A stretch of 64,000 nt of DNA from Sipunculus nudus (taxonomy: Eukaryota > Annelida > Sipuncula > Golfingiida > Sipunculidae): assembly GCA_026874595.1 (NCBI GenBank), contig CM049313.1, positions 53,369,659 through 53,433,658 of the forward strand, in the 5' to 3' direction. The position numbers and the translations under genes were made by a program. Positions 36,333 to 48,269 of this stretch are shown here, one piece after another (the stretch's first letter is position 1; every line of letters begins with the position of its first letter). The notes under the pieces were generated by a model that saw only the letters and a program-made list of their open reading frames with translations, had not been told where the DNA came from and made no database searches.

Positions 36333-36837
36333 TTAGCTGGTGTTATCCACGTTGACGATGGAACTGTTGTGTTCCTCGTTGACGATGAAGCTGTCGTGAT
36401 CCCCAGTTGAAGATGGAACTTGTGTTCTCCCCTTTGGTAACGGAGCTGGTGTTTTCCCCGTTGGAGATGACAGGTATTTTCTTCGCATGACGGTATATGC
36501 TATGGCATTGAACACGCCACCCCAGTTACTGAAAATGACGATAGATGTCAGCAGCACCCGTCCCGGTGGCTCCCACAACGCCCAAATGTCATAAACAATC
36601 ATCGGGAACCACTGAAAAAGATACGCCATGATGAAAAGCAACATGACACGCGCAGACTTGTGGTACCGCCGTTTCCGGTCAGTGTTAAGCTTTGATTCGG
36701 CGTTCGGTCCTGATGACCTCACCTTCCACCAGATGGCGCCATAGCAGACGGCGCTTGCCACGAAGATCAGCGTCAGAAGCCCTCCTTTCACTATGTTCAT
36801 GATACGGCCAAGTTGACTTCCAATAGCAAATAAACAC
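36333..36837 (-). CDS. receptor A, exon 2 (TM5-TM7 and tail)
   Basis: The acceptor on the minus strand is TATACAG|G, and the first base completes Trp217. The exon encodes ECL2 Cys218, then TM5 (about 231-255), a basic third loop (RKRRYHKSAR, 271-280), TM6 (281-305, with QWFP) and TM7 (312-335, with NWGGVFNAIAYT). The segment MRRKYL follows TM7, then a 45-residue Ser/Thr/Asn-rich cytoplasmic tail to TAA at 36,333-36,335. The tail contains two loosely repeated segments (SFIVNEE, SSIVNVD). Confidence 0.9.
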
Positions 36838-37501
36838 CTGTATACATGGAGAATAATATATATATTTTATTTCATTCTATTCTTCTTGCTCTTGTACCTT
36901 TGAAATATGCTGAATTATTCACTATATTTCCTCTATAAAATATATGATAGGAAAAACAACTACTTCTAGTCTCTTCCTGGGAATATAATGTGAGAAAGTG
37001 AAAATTATTATTCACATAAAAGACATTAGGACATAGGATCATATTCACATAAAATTAAGTGAGTTAAGCATTCTCGAATGCCTAAATCACGTGAATTTAT
37101 TCATAAAATGAACACCTGAATTTACTTAGGGTGGGAGGCATACAAAATAAAAAAGGAGCACAACGTATAATTCTGAAGCTACAGAATAGAGTTTAATTTA
37201 TTGAATACTGTAACGTCCAGTCTGTTTTTTTTAAAGCTCTGATCGCATTTTAGACAGATATATTCGAATGTAATGCCATTTACTTTGGCTTTAAACTCAT
37301 TATTTTAGCTTTAATATGGGGATAGTTACTGTAAGAATGTGTGGAAAGCCAAGTTCCGAAGTTAAAATTGTACATGACTTCATGAATTAGACATCTTGGA
37401 ATGTAGTGAGAAATATGTATTTTTGGACAGTGGAAAGCCATCCTGAGGGTTCCGTAAGAAGATCGATAGTTTATAGTGGTGTTTGATAATGTTTTACTCA
37501 C
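36838..37501 (-). other. receptor A intron (664 bp, phase 2)
   Basis: Donor CTG|GTGAGT at 37,501 and acceptor ending at 36,838. No other gene inside; an open frame running from exon 1 into this intron on another frame is a shadow. Confidence 0.85.
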
Positions 37502-38151
37502 CAGGCCCCGCTGAAACCAAGGTAACCGAAAACAACTCCTAACGATGTATAAACAGTGGGAACAGCCAGCATGAAGCCCATGAGGCGCCAGTCGTAGCGA
37601 CCTAATGTTATCTTCTTTTGCCAGATGACGAGATAGCAGGCTCTGACCGCTGTATATATGACAACCAACCCCTGACCAAGGATAAACTCTACAACCAGGG
37701 CGCCAAACATGGAACATACCAACCGTGGAGGGCGAGTGAGTGTCACTAAGATGTTCACATGATCTGACGCGTGAGCCATGCTGGAACCGAGGTCAAAAAT
37801 GGCCAAATATACAACCAGTCTTTCAGCAATATTCCAACTGAAGAACCCCCGTTTTTTTGCCCTTCTGTCGCTGATAAAAAGAAACAGTATGGTACAAAAG
37901 CTGGCAAGTACACTGGTGCTTAGGACGCATATGGCAAGAATATGTATAACATAGAAATAAGGTTCACCAAACCAATAAAGTCCGCCTCCTGGAAGCACTT
38001 TTCCCCCTTCTTGGGAGTCTTCGGATTGTGTGGATCCCAAGCTGCTATTTAATGACGTCACTTTCGGTGTGCTTGTTCTATCACGAAATAGGCTAGCGTT
38101 CATCAAATTAAAATTTCGATTTATCACTTCAGTCGTGAATGTTGTATCCAT
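37502..38151 (-). CDS. seven-transmembrane receptor A, exon 1 (TM1-TM4)
   Basis: Exon 1 of a 384-residue G-protein-coupled-receptor-like protein (650 nt, then phase-2 donor GTGAGT). The ATG at 38,151 follows an A-rich stretch. The N-terminal 65 residues are Ser/Thr-rich with sequons at Asn18 and Asn35, consistent with an extracellular, glycosylated end; no signal peptide is seen. TM1 is about 67-94, TM2 110-132, TM3 146-176 and TM4 188-212. Cys146 at the start of TM3 and Cys218 after TM4 could form the usual disulfide. A classic DRY motif is absent after TM3 (VRACYLVIW), and TM7 ends in NAIAYT rather than NPxxY. This suggests the cAMP-receptor/GPR157-like group or a divergent rhodopsin-like family; ligand unknown. 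A paralogue lies at 49.2-50.8 kb. Confidence 0.9.
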
Positions 38152-40050
38152 TTTTTATTTTTTTTTCTCGATATTCCCGACCCCCTTATAGAGCCACAGT
38201 TTCGGCAATAGAATATTACATATTTCCTGTGTACTGTAGGTTCCTTGATCGTTCAGTTCATTTTAGTGTGTCCGTTCGGCAATCTTTAATGGAATGTGCC
38301 TGGAGATTGGCGACCGAATGCTCGAGTACACGTTCAGCATATTCAACCTACAACACAAGTCACTCCAGAATATGTGTACATATTGTCTTTGACATTTTGG
38401 GAATAAAAACCTTTATTTATTGAAATAGCAAGGCACAAAAAAAAAACAAAAAATGGAAATGTATGTAATGTCGTGTAAGGCAAACATGTGGGCTGTCTTC
38501 AGCCATCAGATTGGTCTTTTGGGGTGAATTTAAAGACACAGGGGTCTGCTTATATAACTAATAACTCCAAAAAAGTCAAATGAAAGTTGCTTTACGAACT
38601 GTGGCTTTCCCTTTGTCGTAGAGATTTTTTTTCCCGGTCCAGACAAAACAAAATAATTTTCAATTGTCATGAAGGGTACAACAATGTATGTTATTACTGA
38701 TGCATATAATCACAACAAATTAATATTTGAAAAGATACCGTAATGAATAAAAATTAACACCAGTGATGACTTCTTTGAAAAGACTGATGCAAGAGCTGCA
38801 GCAATAAGCTTTAGTAATGATGGCTAGGCCTCGATTTGTCTCGCAAGCAGCGGTTATACACTGCAGTCGTTATTTGTTATTGGTTTCAATACCAGGGCGG
38901 GCGGAGGGCCAAGAATCTGACCAGCGACAGCAAGGTGTCGCGTTTATAAAACTTGGAGTTGGATGCACAATACGATTCCATGCTCTCATTGGTGAGATTA
39001 CAATTGTTTGTTCTGTTTGAGCCCTGGTGGTGCAGCCTTGACAGACTTCTCTTGTTTCAATTATAATCCATTACTGATAAACTGACAGCTTTTGGCAAAT
39101 TTGAATAGTGCTGAATGTGTACAAATCACTGTTCGGAAAACAATAGTCGTGTTGATTCGTAGGTCTGAAATCACTCTGCAACAGGCAGTCTAAAATGGTT
39201 GAATCACGTGGACCTCTGCTGTGTAGGGCTCGAACCGGTCTTGGTCTTGGTGCAGTCTGCTTACCTTTGTTTTCCGGTATCAGATAACATTCGAAGGGCG
39301 TGGAAGCTTTTAACACAATGTAGCCTTCATCCAGGAAGAAAAGTTCTGCCTGGACCTCAAGGGATGCAGACAACCAATCAGGCAGTATTACCTTTCGACG
39401 AGTACAATTGTATAAAATTAGCGACTTTTGAGTTTTTCATATGAAATTAATATAATAGAAATGAAGAGTCTGGCTAGTTTTAATCAATGCCTGGACGTAG
39501 ATTAAAAGTACGTTATCGTGTTGTATATATCAACCTGTCAACAACTGTCAAAACCGTCAACAAGCGTATATTTTACCTTCTCCATATAATCAAATTATTC
39601 TTGTCCTGTATATCGTCTAAAAGAAAATAGTTATTAAACTTAAGCCTGTAACGGGTAGAAGAAAACTCTTCTTTTGAGATATTAATAATCATTAGCCACT
39701 TTATGTGGAATATCCATTATCAGACTTTTTCGTATATTTGACGTACAGTTATTGTCGACTGTTAATGTAACGGGTATATAAAAGCAGGGCCGGGTCATAT
39801 TTGTTCATATAAAATAATTATCCTTTGCTTCCCTGGTATGGATTATCTTAATTTTGAAGTGGTCCTCTGAGAGGCATATGAAGTAGCATAAACACAATAT
39901 TTAACTACAAATTAATCATAGGAGTAAATAAAAAAATTGTATATGTTTCCATGTTTGAAAGGTTGTTTAATGAGTTGCACTTGCAAGGTTAGCCACAGTA
40001 TCGTGATGCTGTGTAACATGAAGACAGTACATATGGTTCACTACGTTCTT
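38152..40050. other. intergenic DNA upstream of receptor A
   Basis: The presumed promoter of receptor A lies here, but I recognise no specific element. A minus-strand open stretch at about 39,237-39,440 is described under findings. Confidence 0.4.
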
Positions 40051-40240
40051 TACACAGCGCTTTATTTTAGGCCGACTACCTATATCTGAAGCGCTGTTTG
40101 TTTTGACCTCGTATCCTGAATTGCTACACCGGAGGGAGCACTGTATTTTCGTCCAATCAGATCAGACCCTGTGCTGGAAGACAAAATGGTTTACCAGCCA
40201 AGCGAGGAATTCACGGAGCCTATGTTGTACATTTTAAGGC
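40050..40240 (-). repeat. dispersed repeat family, copy 3 (partial, inverted)
   Basis: This is the reverse complement of the right part of the elements at 17 and 24 kb. It contains TACACAGCGCTTTA, GAAGCGCTGTTTGTT, CCTGAATTGCTACACC and TCTTCC-side landmarks in reversed order. Confidence 0.75.
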
Positions 40241-42740
40241 ATTTTATTCGCACTTTAATCTGAGACATTTAGTACAAAAATACCCAATTCTAAACAGTGA
40301 ATTGAAGTAATATCCTGAATTGTGTATGCTTATTGATCATTGATAGTTAAGTAAGATACAATACGAAAATACATTTCTTTCTAGCAATTTGTAAAATTGA
40401 GATTGCCAAACTAAAGCAGTTGTGTCAGAGTGTTCGCATTTCACCCGTGGAATGTTCGACAACGTTGTAGGTTAGGGCTCCCCTGGTGCCACCTACCCAT
40501 TTTCATTTTTGGCTAGCATAATGGTTATTTTGATACTAATTTGTCATGTTACAGTGTGCTCTCGGAAATCATATATTTTCCATGGTTTATTAATTTATGT
40601 ACTTTCCACAAACATATATACTATGGTTGCCATTTATATCGCAAGGGTTTAGAAATGGCGCTGTTTGCGAAAGGGAAATTATCGCGAAAATGAAACCGTG
40701 AAGAAGTGACCCCATCGTCCAAGGAAAGTGAAAGGTAAACTATTGATATTATAGATAATAACAGGTCTTATTTGTTACAGTCAATCTAAGACTAAAGGCT
40801 GCTATTATGAAATATCAAATCTTTCAGATTTTTTCCAAATAATGAAAAAAATATATTTTGACTAATTCGGTATTATCTTGGGTCAGAGTCCAGTTTTTAA
40901 GATTTTGCACATATGTAATGTAATATATTTAATACCTTTAATGATGGGTATAGAATGTGAAGATAATTTTGTGGAGATGCTGCGAAAATGGAATCCTCGC
41001 GAAACAGTGAAAAAAATAAAAATGCCGATTAACATATCCATGAGCTCTATTCAACCTTAATCGCATATTCATCCAATGAATAATCATGAGCAGAGCAGTT
41101 GCGAACAACCAATCAAGTTACTGTTGGCAATATAAATAGTCAATCATCCGACAAGCGCGAAATCGGCATAATTTGGGACACTCTCCCAAACAGTACACGT
41201 GTAGTCTGTACCAGTACAGTAACCGTGTCGGTATGTTTTCCGGGATTTGATTTAATACAAAGGACACAGTATAAACAGTACCAAAGGATGCAGCAGCCAT
41301 TCCGCCGACTACCGAGTGAATAATAATGTCTCGTATTCGTATGAGGCATATAACCCAAAATATGGCAAGACAGTTGACAATGACTGCGATACATTCATCA
41401 CTGGAGAACAGAGATATAGCGATTCAAGTTGATGACGTCAGTCATGCATGCAACGCCATACGTCATCGACCTTTGTGACGTCACTTTTGCCTTGTAAACA
41501 GATTTCGCAACCATGGGCATCGAAGACCTTCTGTGTAGGGGCGTTTTCGGGGCATATTATCATAATTACGTTAAAAGGGCATATCATGGGAACTGTGGTT
41601 GTTAGGTCAATTAATAAGGTCGCAAATATGAAGTCAACCGTAGTTCATTCCGACTAAGTATGGTTAAAATAATTTTTAAAAAATCTCTTAAATTTAACAA
41701 ATAGTTGTGAATGCTACACCGTGATGTCTTCTAATCAGGTTAGCGGCATTACCCATTTATTTATCACTTGTTAATTATTAATAAGAATAATGTGGTACAT
41801 ATATTTATATAAAATATTATTTGCTATCACTCTTGTTATGATGTGCCTGAATGATATTTACAAAGGAAACACAACGTCTGCCCGCGCGTCACGGATTGAT
41901 TGACATTTAATTTTATCCCTCTCCTGGGAAGACATGTTGTTCTCAGTAAATTGTCTGTCGTCTGCTGAAAAGGGTATCTTGTTTTTCTTCCTTCAGGGTA
42001 AAACCTGCCGAAATGTAAGTAGTTTATGAACGCTATAACTATATTAACTATAAATTTTGCACATTTGTCCTAAAATTTGTTTCATCCAGGTTTTTTGACA
42101 AGTTTAAAAACTCGTAACTTTGAGCAGGATCCTTCACGTTAAATAAGCCGAATTATAGGTCATCATCTCCAAAATGTTTTGTGAACACAATAAATGATGA
42201 TTTTACCCTCGAATTCGACACACATGTTGTTTCAACCATGTTCTCAGGCGATTTTGGGTACTGGGGACCTTGATCTTCAAGGTCATATCTGCTGAATCTG
42301 CATGCTGAATTCATATCTGCTGATTATTGTGACCAGCCTGCCTCTTTAATAATGTATATCTTTTCTTATAATTTCACACATGTTATTTCCATCACGTTCT
42401 TAGGGAATTTTGAATACTGGTTTCCTTTTTCAAGGTCACATCTGTAGATTTATGTTTTCCTAAACACCACAACTTTTCAGACTCTTTTTAAACAAAGCCG
42501 CCCTCGTTCTAAGATAACCCTTATCACGAAGCTTCCTTACAAAGATTAAAAAAGAATTGCGGACATAGAACCTTCAAGGAGTTTTTAACATGAGGGACAA
42601 CCTTAAAACAATGACATGTGGTTATTTTCATTTTTTCTGCTACGTGCAGCCATTTAATTGCATGACATTATATATGAAATCAACACATTGTCAAAATACC
42701 TACTTACTGTCCCTATCAGCGGCAGCTATGCTTATTATTA
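40241..42740. other. intergenic DNA, no gene recognised
   Basis: Open frames around 41,100-41,400 overlap on both strands and lack recognisable domains. An acceptor, 18 nt and donor arrangement at 41,997-42,014 is reported as a finding. Confidence 0.45.
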
Positions 42741-42749
42741 ACATGTAGG

Positions 42750-43015
42750 CGTTTTGCAGCCGTTTGCCGCGCTGCTGCCGCGTGGCGAAAATCTATCCAG
42801 TTAAAAAGTCAATTGCTATTTCCATGTATGCGATTGCCGCGCGGCAAACGCATGGGATCCGCTTCAAATAGCGTCTCTTATTGGGTTTCCCCGTACCCCT
42901 GCTGTCATTGCATATTTGAGTCAGTTCAGCAAGTGAAAGGGCATGCGATTGCCGCGCGGCAAACGCATGAAGAAACGCTCACATGGAAAAGGACTGGCCG
43001 CCCGGCAAACGTGAC
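42750..43015. repeat. GC-rich palindromic repeat cluster (possible MITE)
   Basis: An almost perfect palindrome with core TTGCCGCGCGGCAA occurs in identical 27-bp copies at 42,828-42,854 and 42,943-42,969. Related halves lie at 42,760 (CCGTTTGCCGCGC) and 43,010 (complement of CACGTTTGCCGGGC), which are inverted relative to each other. The layout resembles a miniature element with subterminal palindromes, but I see no clear target duplication. Confidence 0.55.
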
Positions 43016-43388
43016 AAGCTCGATATTTATTCATTTTCAACGCCACAAGATGAAGTCATTATCCTATTGTTAAACATAAGGACCCCTACAATTTGCTTCA
43101 AACGTTTCCCTTACATGGAGGTTTCTCTAAATATCTTATGAAATTGTTACTTTATTTTCAAAATGTATGAAAGACGCCAAATCAAGCCTTCTATACAATA
43201 TAACCCATAAAAACTCTAGTGACGTCACTTGTGTCAGAATTTTCGATTCAAGTAAAATTTCTATGTACAAAGATGTAACAATATTTTCTTATTTAACCGT
43301 TAAATGGTATTGAGAGTGCCCGTTCCCGATCCGTCAACTTTGATCAAATGTAAAATTAATCAATTGTTTAAAGTAACGCTGTGGACTT

Positions 43389-43540
43389 ACACTCTTAGAA
43401 AAAAGGGTTCCAGGTAGAACCCTAAAGGGTTTTTCAGAGTGGACTGATGGGGGAACCTTTTAAGGTTCCAGCTGGAACCTTAAAGGCGGGGTTCTTTTTG
43501 AAACCTCCCGAAGGTTCTTTTTTGATAGATGATATGAAAA
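43389..43540 (+). mobile_element. TTACACTCT-type element end, left copy
   Basis: It begins TTACACTCTTAGAAAAAA then GGGTTCC. Inside are repeated GGTTC/GAACC words that fold on themselves (GGTTCCAGGTAGAACC, AAGGTTCCAGCTGGAACCTT). The inverse counterpart ends at about 48,268. It is either a solitary miniature element or one end of a larger one. Confidence 0.6.
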
Positions 43541-43734
43541 TGTATCTCATAGAAAGTGGGTAACTGCAAGGATCATATTGGAAAAGTTATATTTATACGT
43601 GTGTCCTAAAAATATGATAAATCCTTCCAGTTGAAATAAACACTTTTTTTTAGAAACACATCTTTTATTTAGTTGTAAAAATCCATTGGTGAAAAAAGTG
43701 CAATGGCCAAAAAGCATTATATGTGTGCACCTAA

Positions 43735-43767
43735 ATATATATATATATATAAATATATATATATATT

Positions 43768-43815
<48 letters not shown>
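43735..43815. repeat. (AT)n microsatellite with AAAT interruptions
   Basis: About 80 bp of AT dinucleotides interrupted by AAATAT and TTTATA steps, then GTGTGTG. Confidence 0.95.
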
Positions 43816-43822
<7 letters not shown>

Positions 43823-43829
43823 ATATAAT

Positions 43830-44440
43830 TTTGCATTTGCGATACAGAGTTTGCAAACATCCGACTCAGTTCCGAGTCATTTTCCCATAATTAATACTTA
43901 TACATTCAGATCCCCATGGAATCATTCAACATAGAGTCTTTGATACTGCAGGCAAATGTTATGTTTTTGACTGAATAAAATTCAGTTTCCTTGATATATA
44001 CTGACACGGAAATTGCATACTTCGCAGGTCTCTTCTGTACCAGATCTGTATTATAAATTTAATAAATCTCTGTTTTACAAAACAAAATATATAAAGTCGA
44101 GGCAGCATATGATCGACAAACAACTGGTGATGCTAAGTGTCTTATACGATGCTTGTATGGCTAGTACAGCTGATACGGTTTAGTGTACGTTTCAAACGTA
44201 CACGGGTCCCTTAGGCAAATGTGTCTAAGTATACAAATCTTCAAAACAAAAAGAATTTTTTTGATAGAATTGATGCCCTGTGTGATCAACGATAAACTCC
44301 AAAACATCGCGACAGTCGAAATAATCAGTGTTCCGTGGCAAAATATCCGTTGATTGCGTGATGGGCCCTGAGTATGGAGCGGTACGGTACGTAGACTCAA
44401 TCTGGAAAATAAGACATGTTATACACAAATAAAAAGGACA
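43830..44440. other. unannotated DNA
   Basis: No gene or repeat recognised. Confidence 0.45.
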
Positions 44441-44455
44441 AATAAATATTCACAC

Positions 44456-44504
<49 letters not shown>

Positions 44505-44654
44505 GTTAATTCCTGCCACACAATTGCTCTCACCTAAACACAGTGGAGGAAATTCTGCAATCTTTAGGGTATGGAAACAGTTTGGGTAAGTTACCACTAG
44601 TTGTTGAGAGTTCATTAAAAAACGGTTCTCGTTTGTGAATTTTGGTAATTCCCA

Positions 44655-44686
<32 letters not shown>
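44456..44686. repeat. (TA)n at 44,456-44,502 and (CT)n at 44,660-44,686
   Basis: Two pure dinucleotide tracts with about 160 bp of unrecognised sequence between them. Confidence 0.95.
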
Positions 44687-44690
<4 letters not shown>

Positions 44691-44929
44691 GGAATCAAGT
44701 TCGGGAATGTTATTGTCGACAACCTTCTTATATTTTGTAAAGTTTTCCGAAACAGCATTTACGCGTTAAATATTATAAACATAATATACGTGTATTTTTA
44801 CAACGGTGTATCAACATATAGAACACGTAATTTTCCTGATTTTCCTCATAATATTTACTGACTTTGTTTCGAATTATTTGTAGCCTTCTTTTAATTATAT
44901 GGTTAACATAGACATGGTTAACACAACAA

Positions 44930-46560
44930 AATATCTTTTTTTTAGCTCAGCTGACTGTAAGTAATCTGAGCTAGAGCGATCACTCTTTGTCCGTCGTTCG
45001 TCCGGCCATCCGGCCGTCTGTCCGTTAACAAGGCACAAATCGGTAACCACTGGACCTGGAATCTTCTATCTTTACATCCATGAAAAATCTTTTTGGAAAC
45101 CTGGAATAAGGTCTCTGTTACCTATATTCTTCAAGCTATGGGGCTCCGAAGTACCCCCCAGAATAATGAAAAATTTGATACAAAAGCTCAAATATCTGAA
45201 TAACTAATGCATTGATTACCATGATTCTTTGCATGGATATTAATCATGGAATGATTCATCAGTTTCTGCAGACTGGTGGCCCCAGTTGTATTTTTTCGAT
45301 TTTTTACGATTTTTTTCTCTATTTGTGAGACCTCAAAAGATGCCGTCATCTGTTAACAGGGCACAAATCTTAACAACTGGACATAGAATCTTCTGTCTTG
45401 ACGTGCAGGGAGGTCCATAAAAAGTCTTTTTGGAAACCTGGATTTAGGTCTCTGTTACCCATATTCTTCAAGCTATGTGGCGCTGAAGTACCCCGCAGAA
45501 TAATGAAAAATTTGATATAAAAGCTTAAATATCTGAACTATAAATGCATTGATCACCATAATTCTTTGCATGGATATTGATCAAGGAGTGTTTCATCAGT
45601 TCCTACAAACTGGTGGTGCCACCCGGACTTCATTGAATTTTTACGCATTTTTATCTTTATTTTTGAGACCTTCAAAGATGTGGTCGTCTGTTAACAGGGC
45701 ATAAATCATAACTATTTTAGCTTGAATCTTCTTTCTTGACATCCTGGGAGGTACATAAAAAACTCCATGGAAACCTGAAATTAGGTCTCTGCTACCCATA
45801 TTCTCCGTGCTATGGGTCTTAGAAGTACCTCCCAGAATAACTAAAAATTTGATACAAAAGCTCCAGTATCTGAACAACTATTGCATTAATCACCCTGATT
45901 CTTTGCATGCATATTCATCATGGAGTGTTTCATCAGTTCTTGTGGACTGGTGGCACCACCTAAATTTTTAAAACATTTTAACACATTATTTTTGCTAGGC
46001 CTATTTATGAGAATCTCAAAGATGCGGTCGTCCCTTAATAGGGCTCAAATTGTAACCAATTGTCCTAGAATCTTCAAACTTGATATCCCGGGAGATCTGT
46101 GAAAAGTCTCCGTGGAAACGTGAATTAAGGTCTCTGTTACCCATATTTTCTGAGCTATGGGGCTTATAAGCACCCCTCAGAATATTTGAAAATTTGATAC
46201 CAAAGTAGGGCACAAATCATAACCATGGGGCCAAGAATCTTCTAACTTGACATCCTGAGAGTTCCTCAAAAGTTCTCCCCCGAAACCTGAAATTGGGTCA
46301 CAGTGAACTATATTCTCAGAGTTTTGGGGTATATTTGAGCATCCCAGAAATAATGCAGAATACACACAAATTGCCAGATTCTTCATGAAAGGCTGGTAGG
46401 ATTGTCATCAAATTTGTTTTTATGGGTTGGGTCTTGATGAACTTAAGCAAGATGCATAAACAATAATGCCACCTATCTTAATTAGTTGTCTGTGCAAGGA
46501 CATATTATCAACATGTCAGTCTGCTGAGCGTCATGACCCATGGGTCACTTGTTCTACTTT
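44930..46560 (+). repeat. element with four ~335-bp internal tandem units and a palindromic right end
   Basis: Units start around 45,030, 45,358, 45,698 and 46,040, with a truncated fifth at 46,206. Each begins GGGCACAAAT..TAACC and continues CTTGACATCC, GGAAACCTG, GGTCTCTGTTACCCATATTC and GAAAAATTTGATAC. The right end has GAGCGTCATGACCCATGGGTCA, containing a perfect 14-bp palindrome, then CTTGTTCTACTTTG. Relatives lie at 23.6-25.2 kb. A tandem core and terminal hairpin are features of non-autonomous Helentron-like elements; that identity is inferred. Confidence 0.7.
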
Positions 46561-47237
46561 GTGATACACAATTCCTTGTGCATTAGTAACAAGTGTTATG
46601 ATTTTAAAATATCTCTTGGATAACCTACCATGTTATAATCGCAAGCCCTTGTTACAACAATCCTATCGTCTTTTTCATTTGCTTTCTCGCTATCCGGGCA
46701 GATGTGTCTGGTTCCTACAAAGAGAAAGAATGATGGTGACTTTAGTATATTCTACACTTTGTAAAATTAATTAAAGAACGTCTTCAATGAATGTGTAATA
46801 AAGCGTGACCACCCCTAGAGACTCAGGTGAAAGTTTCCAAAACATACATAATATAAACATAAAACAAATAATGTGTAAATGTGTGCATTTGTTTACAATG
46901 ATATTTCAACATATAGAATAAGTAACCTTATCTTATTCACTTAAATGTATCTGTAGGTTCCTCATAATCAGATGTAAATACAGACATAACAAACTTAGAT
47001 TTTCTACTATGTGATACACAATTCCATGTGCATTAGTTACACGTGACACGTTACAATTTAGGAATAACTCTGAAATAATTTACCATGTTATAATCATCAG
47101 CCTTTTCAAATAAAAATCCTTTCTTCTCTTACTTTCGCACTATAGCTATCCAGGCAGATGTATCTGGTCACTGCAAAGAGAAAGAATGGATAGGCGAAGT
47201 TTGTAATGTCTACTCTTGTTAAAATTTAGGCAATATT
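46561..47237. other. unannotated DNA with a diverged local duplication
   Basis: TGATACACAATTCC..TGTGCATTAGT occurs at about 46,560 and again at about 47,010, together with CTTTCTCGCTATCC/TTTCGCACTATAGC words. This is an old tandem duplication of about 450 bp. No gene recognised. Confidence 0.5.
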
Positions 47238-47446
47238 GTTATGGAGTAGGAAAGTGCATATTTGTGAAATATGAAATGTGAAATATTCCTTGAAATATGT
47301 GTTAAGTCACAAATATGCACTTTCCTACTCCATAACATATCCCTCTTGCATTCCTGAAACTGAGCTTATATTTGTGAAATATGAAATGTGAAATATTCCT
47401 TGAAATATGTGTTAAGTCACAAATATGCACTTTCCTACTCCATAAC
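47238..47446. mobile_element. MITE with 30-bp perfect TIRs plus duplicated right part
   Basis: The inverted repeats, starting GTTATGGAGTAGGAAAGTGC, are perfect over 30 bp between 47,238 and 47,336, leaving a 99-bp palindrome-like element. The last 79 bp (47,258-47,336) is repeated identically at 47,368-47,446 after a 31-bp spacer. Both outer borders continue as ATATT/AATAT. No coding capacity. Confidence 0.8.
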
Positions 47447-48100
47447 AATATAACACCACATTAATAAAAGAACACCTTCAGTGAATGTGTAATTAAGCAT
47501 GACCAAACATTGGGTGAAGCCGTTTAGATCCTTACAAGTCCCTTTGTTGAACACCCCGATTAACAATTTTTCAAAACAACGCTCCATTCAGTCCCATTTA
47601 CTGGTTATGCTTAAAATTCTTACACCCTTTGTAAGATAAATGATCTATAGGACAATTTAAAGAAACGACTTAGGATAGAGTAATACTGTAAACACTATAC
47701 AATGTTCAGTTTCAGTCAATGAAGCCGAATTATAATTTTGTTTTGTAAATGTTGTTATAAAAAGCGGTCATTTTCCTTTTATACTGCTAGAACTGTTTCA
47801 AATTCTTCATGACTGGTATTAATATTAGCTAGTATTATTCAAGACTGCCACAATTCGTGCACGCACAGCATGCTTATCATCGGCCTTGATCCACGTTTAA
47901 ATTAAGTGAACGTACCGGTAACTTCTTTTGCAGACGGGGACTAACTGGATACATTAAGTCACTGGACATAAACATAGGTCTTACCTCATAATTATTCCCT
48001 CTTCAAGTAGACAAAAACATCCGACCGTGTCCAGCTGACCTCATAAGTTCAAATAGCTTGCGCATGCATGTCCTAATCATCGGGATATCCAGTCAACACA
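47447..48100. other. unannotated DNA
   Basis: No gene or known repeat recognised. Confidence 0.45.
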
Positions 48101-48103
48101 CAG

Positions 48104-48269
48104 GTTCCATCTGGAATCTTGTATCCATTTATCGTCAAGACACGAACCTCCAAGTGCCGGATGGAACCTCTTTACGGAGGAAAGAGTTCTAGATGGAACC
48201 ATCGTTCTACCCAGAACCATATGGGTTCTTAAAAGAACCATCAGGAACCCCTTTTTTCTTAGAGTGTAA
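48104..48269 (-). mobile_element. TTACACTCT-type element end, right copy (inverted)
   Basis: On the minus strand it starts TTACACTCTAAGAAAAAA then GGGGTTCC, matching 43,389 with about one substitution and one insertion in the first 25 bp. It continues with similar self-complementary GGTTC/GAACC words (AGAACCATATGGGTTCT). Confidence 0.6.

Noticed and set aside
37280-37717. 145-residue minus-strand frame overlapping receptor A
   Set aside because: It is in another frame, runs from exon 1 into the intron and has no transmembrane pattern, whereas the receptor frame does and splices cleanly.
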